Position numbers and translations under genes: made by a program. The notes beneath the pieces are model-generated. The model had not been told where the DNA came from. It worked only from the letters and a program-made list of their open reading frames with translations, and did not search any database. This document shows, one piece after another, positions 1 through 7,861 of a stretch of DNA of 37,881 nt (position 1 is its first letter; each line of letters opens with the position of its first letter). The stretch comes from Gemmatimonadota bacterium (GTDB lineage Bacteria; Gemmatimonadota; Gemmatimonadetes; Gemmatimonadales; GWC2-71-9): the NCBI GenBank assembly GCA_020351775.1, contig CP070666.1:4441883-4479763 (forward strand), given 5' to 3'.

Positions 1-1
1 C

Positions 2-817
2 GGTCTGCAAACCGCGCACGGCATGCTCACCACGCGCGCCGTGAAGGCATTCTATGACGGCGCACTCGGGTCGCGGGGCGCCCGCCTGCTGGACGACTAC
101 TCGGATCAGGCCGGACACCGCGGTGTGAGTGGCGATCAATACGGCTTCAACGAGGCCATCGTCGCCGACATGATCGCTGCCGGTTTCCAGGTCTCCGTCC
201 ACGCTATCGGTGACGCAGGCAACCGCGAGACACTCGATTTCTTCGAGCGAGTCGCGGCCGACAATCCGGCTTCACTCGAGCAGCGCCACCGGATTGCCCA
301 TGCCCAGGTCGTGCACCCCGACGACGTCGCTCGCTTCGCGGAGCTCAATATCATCGCTTCGATGCAGCCGCCCCATGCCGTGGAGGACAAGACTTGGGCC
401 GAGGACCGGCTCGGCCCGGAGCGGGTGCGTCACGCCTATGCTTGGCGTACGTTACGCGAGTCTGGTGCGCGCCTGGCATTCAACTCCGACCTGGCCGGTT
501 CGGATCACAACATCTTCTACGGGTTGCATGCCGCCATAACCCGCAGAGACAAGCAGCTGCAACCCGAAGGAGGCTGGTACCCCGAGCAGCGGATGACACC
601 GGAGGAGGCCGTACGGGGATACACTATCTGGGGCGCCTACGCCGCATTTGCGGAAGACCAGACCGGGACGCTGGCTCCCGGCAAATGGGGAGACATCACT
701 GTCATGGACCTCGACCCGATGAACATGGGAGAATCGGACCCGGCAGGTCTGTTGAACGGGTCGGTTCTGTTCACCATAGTCGGCGGTAGGGTGGTCTTCC
801 GCTCATCAGAGGAATGA
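2..817 (+). CDS. YtcJ-like metal-dependent amidohydrolase, C-terminal part (5' end outside window)
   Basis: The frame is open from the first bases of the window and encodes about 271 residues, so the N-terminal half of the enzyme lies upstream. The sequence matches the Amidohydro_3/YtcJ branch of the amidohydrolase superfamily: a GALGSRGA segment, the metal-ligand stretch HAIGDAGNR, RHRIAHAQ, ASMQPPHAV, a YAWRTLRESG helix and the late barrel aspartate in FNSDLAGSDH. The C-terminus (GTLAPGKWGDITVMDLDP) is the small beta-sandwich that flanks the barrel in these hydrolases. The family hydrolyses C-N bonds of poorly defined substrates, so the substrate here is unknown. An internal ATG at 23 is not the true start because the family signature already begins before it. 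No catalytic residue is missing in the visible part. Confidence 0.9.
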   Translation, partial: GLQTAHGMLTTRAVKAFYDGALGSRGARLLDDYSDQAGHRGVSGDQYGFNEAIVADMIAAGFQVSVHAIGDAGNRETLDFFERVAADNPASLEQRHRIAHAQVVHPDDVARFAELNIIASMQPPHAVEDKTWAEDRLGPERVRHAYAWRTLRESGARLAFNSDLAGSDHNIFYGLHAAITRRDKQLQPEGGWYPEQRMTPEEAVRGYTIWGAYAAFAEDQTGTLAPGKWGDITVMDLDPMNMGESDPAGLLNGSVLFTIVGGRVVFRSSEE

Positions 818-919
818 CTGGCTGGCAGTACGGCGTCGCACGCGCGGTTTCACGCGTCGGGAAGCAGTAGAACAGACAGGGTGGATTGGGGTAGATTTGT
901 GGGTGGAGGTGAGTGAGTC

Positions 920-1102
920 ATGCTGCGACTGTCCGACATCTTCAGCGGCGGGATCTTCCTGCCGAAGAGACCTCCCCAGAGGCCACCCTGCACTCCGGAT
1001 CTCCCGAAGGATCCGAAGCCTGTTCGGCCGCCGGGCCCGTGGTGCGACACCGGGCCGGATCCCCGGATAATCGGCAAACGCAAGAAGCGGAAGAAGCTCT
1101 AG
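920..1102 (+). CDS. Possible small proline-rich basic protein (60 aa)
   Basis: A 60-codon frame starts with ATG seven bases after a strong ribosome-binding site (GGAGGTGAG at 905-913). That is the main reason to take it seriously. The product has a hydrophobic start (MLRLSDIFSGGIFLPK), a proline-rich middle and a very basic tail (GKRKKRKKL). No family is recognised. An overlapping frame from 913 gives a 75-residue product but without the RBS in register. A small palindrome (AGGCAT/ATGCCT) directly follows the stop. It could be a small membrane- or nucleic-acid-binding protein or a chance frame. Confidence 0.4.
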   Translation: MLRLSDIFSGGIFLPKRPPQRPPCTPDLPKDPKPVRPPGPWCDTGPDPRIIGKRKKRKKL

Positions 1103-1154
1103 GCATCAATGCCTCTGGAGCCGCTCCGCGACGGCCATAGGGGTAGTCAGTAGA

Positions 1155-1688
1155 TCAGGATCTGCGTTCCTCACCGAGGGCATCGGCGACTAGGTCGTCC
1201 AGCTCAAGGACCTGATTGGCGACCAGTTCAGTGATCCGAACAGCGATACCCTCTACGGCCTTGCCACATTCATCCAGCAGTGCCCTGTACTTCCTGTCTT
1301 TACCGGCGAAGTCTCCAAAGACCGATGCATCGAGCCACGCGTCAAACACTTCACGATGAAGCAGCTGCCGATCGTTCAGCGTAGTGGTCGAGTTGAGATC
1401 AACCAGGACCTTCTCATACCGCGTGACCGCTTGTGACACTCCCTCGAGCACGCTTGCGACGGTCGATTGCCGCAGCGCCACACACACTTTACGAAAGCTG
1501 ACGCGATCGGACTCGTTGTAGGCCCGCCTCACCGGCAGGCAGAGTGAGCGATACGCATCCACCATGTCCTTGGATTCCAGATAGCCATGCACCACTCGGA
1601 GTTCGCCTGAGGCCTCCTTCATCTTCTCGAAGCCGGCGCGTACCTCCTGAGCCAGGCTCCTGAACGTGTGGAGCGTGCCTTCGTCCAT
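1155..1688 (-). CDS. Hypothetical helical protein (177 aa)
   Basis: I do not recognise this family. The product is soluble, with no signal peptide or membrane segment, and is rich in Glu, Leu, Val and Arg. Its pattern suggests almost all alpha helix: helices near residues 5-35, 40-60, 62-105 and 110-170, with possible coiled-coil stretches (SLAQEVRAGFEKMKEASGEL). The ATG at 1688 follows a GGGGATC stretch that may serve as a weak ribosome-binding site. Two short palindromes lie in its upstream region. It is on the same strand as the haloacid dehalogenase gene, 131 bp downstream of it, so co-transcription is possible. No function can be inferred. Confidence 0.6.
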   Translation of the reverse strand: MDEGTLHTFRSLAQEVRAGFEKMKEASGELRVVHGYLESKDMVDAYRSLCLPVRRAYNESDRVSFRKVCVALRQSTVASVLEGVSQAVTRYEKVLVDLNSTTTLNDRQLLHREVFDAWLDASVFGDFAGKDRKYRALLDECGKAVEGIAVRITELVANQVLELDDLVADALGEERRS

Positions 1689-1714
1689 TTGATCCCCAGG
1701 GTCCTCCGACTACG

Positions 1715-1753
1715 CCAGATCCGTATCTGGGAAGATACTGACCGTGACGGTCA
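1715..1753. promoter_or_regulatory. Two short palindromes upstream of the hypothetical helical gene
   Basis: CCAGAT-CCGT-ATCTGG (1715-1730) is a perfect 6-bp stem with a 4-nt loop. TGACCGT-G-ACGGTCA (1739-1753) is a perfect 15-bp odd palindrome. Both sit between two minus-strand genes, 27-65 bp upstream of the ATG at 1688. The second looks like a dimeric repressor operator; the first could be a weak terminator for the upstream dehalogenase gene. No binding protein is identified. Confidence 0.35.
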
Positions 1754-1819
1754 CGGGTAGCGCTACCACGCCTGCCACCGTGGTGAACTCCGTGTATCGG
1801 CCGCCCCTCCCCCTGGTGC

Positions 1820-2494
1820 TCAATCAGATGCGGTCTGAAGCAGCCATCCAACGAGCTCCTTCAGGTCGCGTACGACGACGTCGGCCCGCGCCGCACCGGT
1901 GGGTCCCTCGCATTTGCGATTCACCCAGGCAACGGGCACACCAAGTGCACAGGCAGGCACAATGTCGTGGAAATAACTCTGCGCGGCGTGAAGCCAGCGG
2001 GATCGCCCGATCACCTGCCGTGCCCTCAAGAAGTGTCCGTCTGCGGGTTTGTACGACTCCACTTGCTCAGCCGTGATCAGCAAGTCGAACTCGACCTGGA
2101 AGTGGGACAGGGTTCCCCTCAGCAGATCGTCATCCACATTCGACAGGATTCCCAGCCGATAACCCTGTTCCCGCAAAACCAGCAGGGCTGGATTGCTGTC
2201 ATCGAAAGGCGGCCAGCCAGGTAGGCTCTCAGCCAGGAATCGTGCCTGCTCGTCTCCCAGTGTCCAACCGAGGCGTCGGGCGACTCCCAGCGCCGTATCA
2301 TGCAGTACGTCTCTGTACGACCGATATTGACCCGCTTCCACCTCGGGTTCAACCTCGTGGTAGGCTTCGATTATGGAGCTGCGCTCGAGGGAAACACCGG
2401 TCTCCAGCGCAGCCCCCGCTATCGCCTCGGTGATACCTGTTTCCCAGTCGATCAATGTGCCGTAGCAGTCGAACGTGATGATGTCGTAGTCCAT
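1820..2494 (-). CDS. Haloacid dehalogenase type II (HAD superfamily hydrolase)
   Basis: The 224-residue product has the HAD motifs in order: motif I FDCYGTLIDW with the nucleophilic aspartate, motif II ILSNVD, motif III lysine in ESYKPADGHF, and motif IV HAAQSYFHDIVPACALG. That form of motif IV (HVAQSLFHD in relatives) is typical of L-2-haloacid dehalogenases rather than sugar phosphatases. The end VPVAWVNRK also fits that subfamily. Enzymes of this type hydrolyse 2-halocarboxylates or related small substrates in the cytoplasm, but substrate cannot be assigned from sequence. I chose the ATG at 2494 because family members begin just before motif I; a start at 2530 would add 12 residues with no family similarity. 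No strong ribosome-binding site precedes either start. Confidence 0.85.
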   Translation of the reverse strand: MDYDIITFDCYGTLIDWETGITEAIAGAALETGVSLERSSIIEAYHEVEPEVEAGQYRSYRDVLHDTALGVARRLGWTLGDEQARFLAESLPGWPPFDDSNPALLVLREQGYRLGILSNVDDDLLRGTLSHFQVEFDLLITAEQVESYKPADGHFLRARQVIGRSRWLHAAQSYFHDIVPACALGVPVAWVNRKCEGPTGAARADVVVRDLKELVGWLLQTASD

Positions 2495-3208
2495 AGAACG
2501 ATCAGTTAGATGCCAACGATGCCGCTTCATCCGCTGGCGACCTTAGTCAGCCGGTATCGTTCGGTCTCGCCCGACACTGCGCCGTTCCCGATAGCCAGAG
2601 GAGAACATGCCGTGACGAAACCCCACACTGCAAGTGCCTTACTCAAGTCACACTCGGTGTCTCGAGCGCAGCCGCCCACGAAGTTGGCCTCCAACGGGCC
2701 CCGGGATTGTCGGTAGTACCGTGCGTGACTAGGTCATACTGGAGCGGTTTCTCGAGCTCGCACAAGGTGCTAACGCACTGTTCGTAGTGATCCCAGCCGC
2801 GGGCGGACATGATGATTCGACCCAGTACTGATGAGGACTGCGACAATTCGAAGTTGCAGGTGTGACCAGGGACGCCTTCAGAGCAAGCACGGCACAACAA
2901 CCGACTGGCACAGTGGTCTGGGAGAAATGGCCGGGCGTGCCCTAGCACACTCGAAAACCCGCTCCATCCGCCAGCTGCCGCTGCTACAGTACGCGTAACT
3001 CCATACGGCACCTGCATTTCGCTCTCGTGACCCGGCTACGCGTGACCATGCTCACGCGTGCCGCGTTGCCACTGTCACCGCACCACGCCGGTCCAGCAGC
3101 CATCTTGGCAACTCCCAGATCAAGCCCGAGGCGTGGAGGCCTGCCGTCCCACGTGGAGCGCGGTACATGCGCGGGTGACTCGGGCCAACCTCATCGAAGG
3201 GATTCCCT
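2495..3208. other. Long gap without a recognisable gene
   Basis: About 700 bp between the divergent dehalogenase and lipoprotein genes. Open frames exist (for example minus strand 2643-3017 and plus strand 2510-2716) but their products resemble no family, lack convincing ribosome-binding sites and read like non-coding translations. The right end holds three ACGCGT hexamers and a hairpin (3038-3059). The gap must carry the promoters for both flanking genes, though no unambiguous -35/-10 pair was seen. A decayed gene is possible. Confidence 0.5.
3038..3059. promoter_or_regulatory. ACGCGTGA hairpin upstream of the lipoprotein gene
   Basis: ACGCGTGA (3038-3045) and TCACGCGT (3052-3059) form a perfect 8-bp inverted repeat around a 6-nt loop, about 150 bp before the lipoprotein ATG. 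A third ACGCGT is at 2991. It could be an operator or a 5' leader hairpin. Confidence 0.3.
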
Positions 3209-4708
3209 ATGAACGGCGGTAATGTCAGGAAAGTTGTGCCCCTTGCCGGGTTGCTCGGGCTCGCCGCGGCGGTCGCGGCGTGCGACCTCATTCCGGGCAC
3301 TGGGCCAAACGACTTGGACCAGTACCAGTTCTTCAGTGAAGTCACACTGCCCGAATTCGAGCACCTGGTCCAGGAAGGCAGCGCGCGGGTGGAAATCGTT
3401 CTCTCTACCACGGTCGCTGCGCTATCAGAAGACGCTCTAGTCGCACGAGAAATCGAGGTGCGGGGCGGGGCCGCCTTGGAGGACGAGGAAGAGATCGTGG
3501 GTCGAATAGCGGATCTCGATGCCGACAACGGTATCCTGGTGCTCGAACTGGGAGACATGAGAGTCGAGTTCGACGAGGAGACGACCTTCAGAAAGGGCGA
3601 CGCCACGTGGGAGCTCGGGCAGTTCATCGGGCACGTGACCGAAGCATTGACGTTCGACGAAACCGCAATGATCAAAGCCGAACGCGCGCCACGTGACGTG
3701 CCGCAGGCTCCGGACGACTCCACATTTGTCGCGCTCAGAATCTCGCTGATCAGCGCGGAGCATGCTCCGGAGATCGACGTCAACATCGACCTGGACAACC
3801 TGCTGATCAGCGATAGTCCTCCACCTGACGGCTGGGTCCACGTCCTCGGCCGGATGATCGAGCTCCGCATGAGCGAGGACATCACCCAACTGCACTCCGA
3901 GCGTGACGACCTAGAGAAGAAGGAATTCGGGGGCAAGGTCAAAACAGCCAATGCCTCTGCCGGCACATTTGAGCTCGCGGATGGTACAGTTATCAGGATC
4001 GTCGACGACACCAAGTTCGCCTACGAATCCGGTGACCAGCATCGACTTGGCTCGCTGGAAGCTGTTGCCGCAGCACTGGACGACGGCCTGCAAGTGTGGT
4101 CGGCTGGCTGCGGTGTGGTGGAGCGCCACGACCCGCTCACCATCGTCGCCATGCACGTGGTGTTCGAGGTCGAAGACCCATCCAAGAAGAGCTACGAGGG
4201 AGTGGTGACATCTGTCGACGAGAATACTGGTCTGGTGACACTCTCGAACGACATAGTGATCCGCATAACGGACGAAACCGAGATCAAGCAGAATCCCGAA
4301 GATGACCGCTATCTCACCTCCGTGGGTGCGGTTGCTGAGGCGTGGAGGGCGGATCAGAAGGTCGTCGCCTGGGGTGAGGGGGTAGTAGAGAGTGAAGATC
4401 CTCTAACAATTCGGGCGGTCTGCGCCGTGTTCAAACTCGCCTTGCCAGCGGTCGAAGGTTTCGAGGGTGAGGTTTCAGACGTGGACGTGGATGCCGGTTC
4501 GGTGACTCTCTCCAACGGAACCGTGGTGTACGTGACCGACACCACCGTGATCAAGTACGAGGAGGGTGATACTCACCGGCTCCCATCGCTACAGGCGGTC
4601 TCGGATGCCCTATCGGCCGACACCCCAGTGTACACTGGCGGCGAGGGTATCGTGAAACAGAAAGACCCCCTGAAGCTGGAGGCACTGCACATCGTGTTTG
4701 AGATCTAG
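3209..4708 (+). CDS. Lipoprotein with tandem DUF5666-like beta repeats
   Basis: The 499-residue product begins with a lipoprotein signal peptide: basic KVVPLAGLLGLAAAV followed by the lipobox AVAAC, with Cys25 as the lipidated residue. It should therefore be anchored to a membrane. The body is acidic and beta-rich. Three repeats of about 83 residues (240-322, 329-411, 418-499) share the plan G-x-V-x-x-V-D-x-x-x-G-x-x-x-L-x-(D/N)-G-T-V-x-x-(I/V)-x-D-x-T, then a gap, then L-x-S-(L/V)-x-A-V, G-x-G-(V/I)-V-(E/K)-x-x-D-P-L and a VFE ending. A more diverged copy may lie at about 95-180. This resembles the DUF5666 domain found in bacterial surface proteins; no enzymatic role is known. The ATG follows GAAGGGA at good spacing. 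The gene is probably monocistronic and ends at a long hairpin. Confidence 0.8.
   Translation: MNGGNVRKVVPLAGLLGLAAAVAACDLIPGTGPNDLDQYQFFSEVTLPEFEHLVQEGSARVEIVLSTTVAALSEDALVAREIEVRGGAALEDEEEIVGRIADLDADNGILVLELGDMRVEFDEETTFRKGDATWELGQFIGHVTEALTFDETAMIKAERAPRDVPQAPDDSTFVALRISLISAEHAPEIDVNIDLDNLLISDSPPPDGWVHVLGRMIELRMSEDITQLHSERDDLEKKEFGGKVKTANASAGTFELADGTVIRIVDDTKFAYESGDQHRLGSLEAVAAALDDGLQVWSAGCGVVERHDPLTIVAMHVVFEVEDPSKKSYEGVVTSVDENTGLVTLSNDIVIRITDETEIKQNPEDDRYLTSVGAVAEAWRADQKVVAWGEGVVESEDPLTIRAVCAVFKLALPAVEGFEGEVSDVDVDAGSVTLSNGTVVYVTDTTVIKYEEGDTHRLPSLQAVSDALSADTPVYTGGEGIVKQKDPLKLEALHIVFEI
3926..4705 (+). repeat. Three tandem protein-coding repeats (about 250-267 bp each)
   Basis: Units at 3926-4174, 4193-4441 and 4460-4705 encode the three DUF5666-like domains. 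Shared features are the central D-x-T-x-(I/F) strand and the motif (G)-V-V-E-x-x-D-P-L-T-I near each end. The copies have diverged clearly, so the duplication is old. Confidence 0.75.
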
Positions 4709-4721
4709 GGAATAGGGGCCT

Positions 4722-4779
4722 GGACGGCGGACGGTGAGCGAAAATGGCGTGTTGGCACGCGGCTCACCGCCCGCCGTTC
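4722..4779. terminator. Long imperfect hairpin between convergent genes, heptad-rich
   Basis: Arms 4722-4739 and 4762-4779 are complementary over 18 bp with two non-Watson-Crick positions (one of them a G-U wobble), and enclose 22 nt. It sits between the ends of two convergent genes (stops at 4708 and 4785), as expected for a bidirectional terminator. There is no T-tract, so it may act as an mRNA 3' stabiliser. Read on the minus strand, the right arm and its flank fall into heptamers (CGGTGAA CGGCGGG CGGTGAG), the same period as the repeat at 7862-7986. Confidence 0.55.
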
Positions 4780-4784
4780 ACCGC

Positions 4785-6890
4785 TCATCGCGGAGTGGAG
4801 TCTGGCAGTCCTCCATCCACTGGAATCGTTGCTCCCGTCGTCGGGGTCTGACGCGTGGCAAAGAACAGCACCGCCCGTGCGACATCACTAGCCGACACTC
4901 TCACCTTCAGCAAGTTCCGGTTGCGATAGTACTCTTCAAGGCCTTCTTCATCGAGACCGCGTGCTTGCATCCGCGCGGGTCCGACCTCGGCCCAGAGGCC
5001 CGATCGGCGCTCGCCATGTGAAAATACGGCATCCGGTGCCACCATGTTGACACGCACATCCAACTCGGCGAGCTCGAGACTGGCAATGCGGGCCAATTGA
5101 TGACCCGCAGCCTTCGTGGCGCTGTATGCACCGAACCCGGCGCCAGGGGCAAACACGTTTTTGGTGGAAACCAACACCACGTCGCCACCAGCCCCCTGTC
5201 CCGCAAACAGGCGAGCCGCCGCGCGAAGCAGCACCAGCGTACCTTCGACATTGACCGCCTCCAGGCGCTGGAAATCGCGCAGCTCCATGTCTGCGAGAGA
5301 CGACACGTGGGCCAGACCAGCATTCATGACGATCAGATCGATCCCTCCCCAAGTATCAACCACTGCAGCGAACGCCTCGGCTACACCGGCGTCACTGCAG
5401 ACATCCAAAGGCACGCCCACAACTCGATCTCCGTGCACCTCGCGCATATCTGCCGCCAGACTATCGAGCCCAGGGCCCGGGAGATCTGTGACCGCCACGT
5501 GCGCTCCTGCTTCGAGCAACGCCTCGCAGATGCCCGAACCGATTGCACCTGCGGATCCGGTTACTAGGGCAACCGTACCGATAGGTAGCAGTCCGGCTTG
5601 GCAGCGTAGCTTGGCTTGTTGAAACGTGTCATACTCCATCGCGAAGAGGTAATCCTCGCTCAGACCGTCGTAGGTCCCTCCGGTTTCGACGATCGCGGTT
5701 TTGACATCGATGGTCTGAGCCATGATGTCTCGAGCGATGTCGGCTTCCCGAACATCGCGGCCAGCACATACGATGCCCACGCCCGGGAGCATCACCACCT
5801 TGGGAAGAGTATCGGTCGCGTGGCCAGGCGCAGCCGCATGGCGTCGCAGATAGTCCGTGTAGTCCCGTGAGAACCGCTCTATCTCGGCGACGAGTCTGGA
5901 TTTCAAATCCGCGGTACCGACCACATCGACACCATCAACCCATAACGGACGTACGCCGGTTCGGATCAGGTTGTCCGGCGTGAGCGGCGGCGACAGCGCA
6001 AGCTCCCTACCATTGTCGGACTCGAGGAACCAGAGGGCATCCTCATCCAGGAGCGGTCGTAGAATGACACGCCGAGCGGGCAGGCTCGAATGATCGTCCC
6101 GAACGATCAGACTCCCCCGCAGGACGGGTGCAACGGCTCTGTAACGCTCCACTGCCTTCTGCAATCCGATGGCGGTCTGCCCTACCAGCGCACGGCCGGT
6201 CCGCCGCGCCTTCAGACACTGCTCGGCCCGGCTCACCAGCTCGATCGTTCTATCATACGCCTCTCGCGCAGTCGCACCCCAGGTGATCAGCCCGTGGTGC
6301 ATCAATACCAGGCCGTCGCACTCAGAGTGACTCGCAAACGCGCGAGCGGCCGCTGCGGCGAGCTCGAAGCCGGGCTTCACATACGAGATAGTGGCGACCT
6401 TTTCGCCCAGCGCCTCCACGATCAGGCGTTCTGCATCCTTGCGATTCGTGAGCGCGAGAACCGCCGCTGGATGGGTATGATCGATGAATTTCGGCGGGAG
6501 GAATACGTGCATCAGGGCTTCGATTGAAGGCAGACTACCATGCGGGCGAGCCAGATGCAGTGACAGCTCCCGCTTCATCGCCTCGTCACTCAGCGACTCC
6601 AGCGCGGCGAGTCTGGCCAGGTAGTCCTGGTCGAGCGCGACAAACCCTTCCTGCCCGATCTCACGCATGTCCTGACCCGAGGCCTTCACATAGATGACCC
6701 GCTCGACCGCACCGAACACATCGGTGAGAGATGTCTTGACAGAGACGTTTCCACCGCCATGAAGAACCAGATCCGGCTCAGAGCCGATGAGTCGCGCGGA
6801 ATAGATGCGATGAGACAGATCGGGCTGCCGCTGTCCGTCCACCGTGGCGATCAAGGTGCCGGCTGCGTCTTCATTCCACTTGTTCTTCAT
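4785..6890 (-). CDS. Bifunctional class II aldolase / short-chain dehydrogenase (rhamnulose-1-P aldolase-lactaldehyde dehydrogenase type)
   Basis: This 701-residue fusion carries two enzymes. The N-terminal part (about 30-350) is a class II aldolase/adducin domain: HGGGNVSVK, a catalytic-type glutamate at Glu124 (LPSIEALMH), and zinc-ligand histidines His138/His140 (HTHP) and His198/His199 (MHHG). The C-terminal part (about 437-695) is a short-chain dehydrogenase: TGSAGAIGSGI nucleotide loop (444-454), NAG at 523-525, and the YxxxK pair Tyr589/Lys593. The architecture is that of RhaE/RhaW-type enzymes (YuxG-like), which split a ketose-1-phosphate into DHAP plus an aldehyde and then oxidise or reduce the product. 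The substrate here is not proven to be rhamnulose phosphate. It lies 18 bp after the LsrF-like gene on the same strand, so both are very likely one operon. No rhamnose isomerase or kinase is in the window. Confidence 0.88.
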   Translation of the reverse strand: MKNKWNEDAAGTLIATVDGQRQPDLSHRIYSARLIGSEPDLVLHGGGNVSVKTSLTDVFGAVERVIYVKASGQDMREIGQEGFVALDQDYLARLAALESLSDEAMKRELSLHLARPHGSLPSIEALMHVFLPPKFIDHTHPAAVLALTNRKDAERLIVEALGEKVATISYVKPGFELAAAAARAFASHSECDGLVLMHHGLITWGATAREAYDRTIELVSRAEQCLKARRTGRALVGQTAIGLQKAVERYRAVAPVLRGSLIVRDDHSSLPARRVILRPLLDEDALWFLESDNGRELALSPPLTPDNLIRTGVRPLWVDGVDVVGTADLKSRLVAEIERFSRDYTDYLRRHAAAPGHATDTLPKVVMLPGVGIVCAGRDVREADIARDIMAQTIDVKTAIVETGGTYDGLSEDYLFAMEYDTFQQAKLRCQAGLLPIGTVALVTGSAGAIGSGICEALLEAGAHVAVTDLPGPGLDSLAADMREVHGDRVVGVPLDVCSDAGVAEAFAAVVDTWGGIDLIVMNAGLAHVSSLADMELRDFQRLEAVNVEGTLVLLRAAARLFAGQGAGGDVVLVSTKNVFAPGAGFGAYSATKAAGHQLARIASLELAELDVRVNMVAPDAVFSHGERRSGLWAEVGPARMQARGLDEEGLEEYYRNRNLLKVRVSASDVARAVLFFATRQTPTTGATIPVDGGLPDSTPR

Positions 6891-6908
6891 GATTGATCTG
6901 CCGGCCGC

Positions 6909-7793
6909 CTACCCATCACGCTCCGCCTTTAGCGTCTCGTAGAGCTCATGAGCTGCCGCAGCGCCCATCCCATCGTGCACCACGCCTCGCACGGCCTCGA
7001 TCATCGCAGCCGGTGCATCCGACTGGAATATGTTGCGCCCCATATCGACGCCGCTGGCACCTTGATCGATCGCATCGCGGGCCATCTGCAGTGCATCGAG
7101 TTCGGGCAGCTTCTTTCCCCCGGCAATCACGATGGGCACGGGACATGCAGCTGTGACAGTCTCGAATCCGGGTACGAAATACGTTTTGACGAAGGCGGCA
7201 CCCAGCTCGGCACAGATTCGTGTGGCCAAGCCGATGTACCGCGCATCACGGGTGAGTTCCTTACCCACCGCCGTCACACCGAGCACCGGCATCCCAAAGC
7301 GATTGCCCGCGTCGACCAACCGTGTCATGTTGTGGACCGTCTGCGTTTCGTTCTCCCCGCCGATGAACACTTGCACTGCCATGGCGGCGACATTCATTCT
7401 GACTGCGTCCTCCACATCGACCGCGATGCGTTCGTCGGAGAGTTCTCGAAGAATACTGGGACCTCCACTGGATCGCATTACAACCGAGTTGCGGACTGTG
7501 GGCGGGATGATCGACCGCAGGATACCCCGGGTCAGCATCAGTGCATCGGCATGCGGTGCGAGCGGCAAGATCGACACATCGATCCGTTCCAGCCCGGTGG
7601 TGGGACCTTGGAAGTATCCGTGGTCAAAGGCCAGCATGACTGTCTTACCGGAGGCTGGATTGAAGATCCGTGCCAGCCGGTTTTTGAACCCCCAGTCGTA
7701 GCAGTTAGATCCTTTGAGAAAGAAGGCGTCGCTCGTCTGCGGGACGTCGAGATGGTAGTTCTTCTGCGCCTCAGAGGCGTCAGCTTCGGGCAT
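6909..7793 (-). CDS. lsrF: LsrF-like aldolase/thiolase (3-hydroxy-5-phosphonooxypentane-2,4-dione thiolase family)
   Basis: The 294-residue product is collinear with E. coli Lsr[63 protein letters not shown] and [12 protein letters not shown]. The Schiff-base lysine expected for this class I aldolase fold is in [10 protein letters not shown]. LsrF acts at the end of phospho-autoinducer-2 breakdown, but homologues outside lsr operons probably act on other phosphorylated keto-sugars. Here the partner is an aldolase/dehydrogenase fusion and no LsrK, LsrR or Lsr importer is present, so a sugar-phosphate role is at least as likely. I chose the ATG at 7793, seven bases after AGGAG; an ATG at 7937 would read through a repeat and add 48 unrelated residues. 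A TGGT-N3-ACCA palindrome precedes the gene. Confidence 0.88.
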   Translation of the reverse strand: MPEADASEAQKNYHLDVPQTSDAFFLKGSNCYDWGFKNRLARIFNPASGKTVMLAFDHGYFQGPTTGLERIDVSILPLAPHADALMLTRGILRSIIPPTVRNSVVMRSSGGPSILRELSDERIAVDVEDAVRMNVAAMAVQVFIGGENETQTVHNMTRLVDAGNRFGMPVLGVTAVGKELTRDARYIGLATRICAELGAAFVKTYFVPGFETVTAACPVPIVIAGGKKLPELDALQMARDAIDQGASGVDMGRNIFQSDAPAAMIEAVRGVVHDGMGAAAAHELYETLKAERDG

Positions 7794-7809
7794 GATTGGG
7801 CTCCTGAAC

Positions 7810-7827
7810 TGGTTGTACCAACGTGGT
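7810..7827. promoter_or_regulatory. GntR-type operator-like palindrome before the lsrF operon
   Basis: TGGTTGTACCAACGTGGT contains TGGT-N3-ACCA, the core recognised by FadR/PdhR-like GntR regulators, followed by a second overlapping half-site pair (ACCA-ACG-TGGT). It begins 17 bp upstream of the LsrF-like start codon, directly before the ribosome-binding site, a good place for a repressor. No GntR gene is in the window. Confidence 0.5.
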
Positions 7828-7861
7828 AATGTGGCGCCTGCCGCGTTGGGTGTACAGGAGG

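Noticed and set aside
2643..3017. 124-codon minus-strand frame in the long gap
   Set aside because: No recognisable domain, no good ribosome-binding site, composition like non-coding sequence.
3052..4014. 320-codon minus-strand frame rich in Ser, Arg and Thr
   Set aside because: Antisense shadow of the repeat lipoprotein gene with low-complexity composition and no family match.
4785..7793. AI-2 (lsr) quorum-sensing degradation operon
   Set aside because: LsrK, LsrR, LsrG and the LsrABCD importer are absent; only an LsrF-like aldolase is present.
6948..7829. 293-codon plus-strand frame
   Set aside because: Antisense to the LsrF-like gene; the minus-strand product matches LsrF over its whole length.
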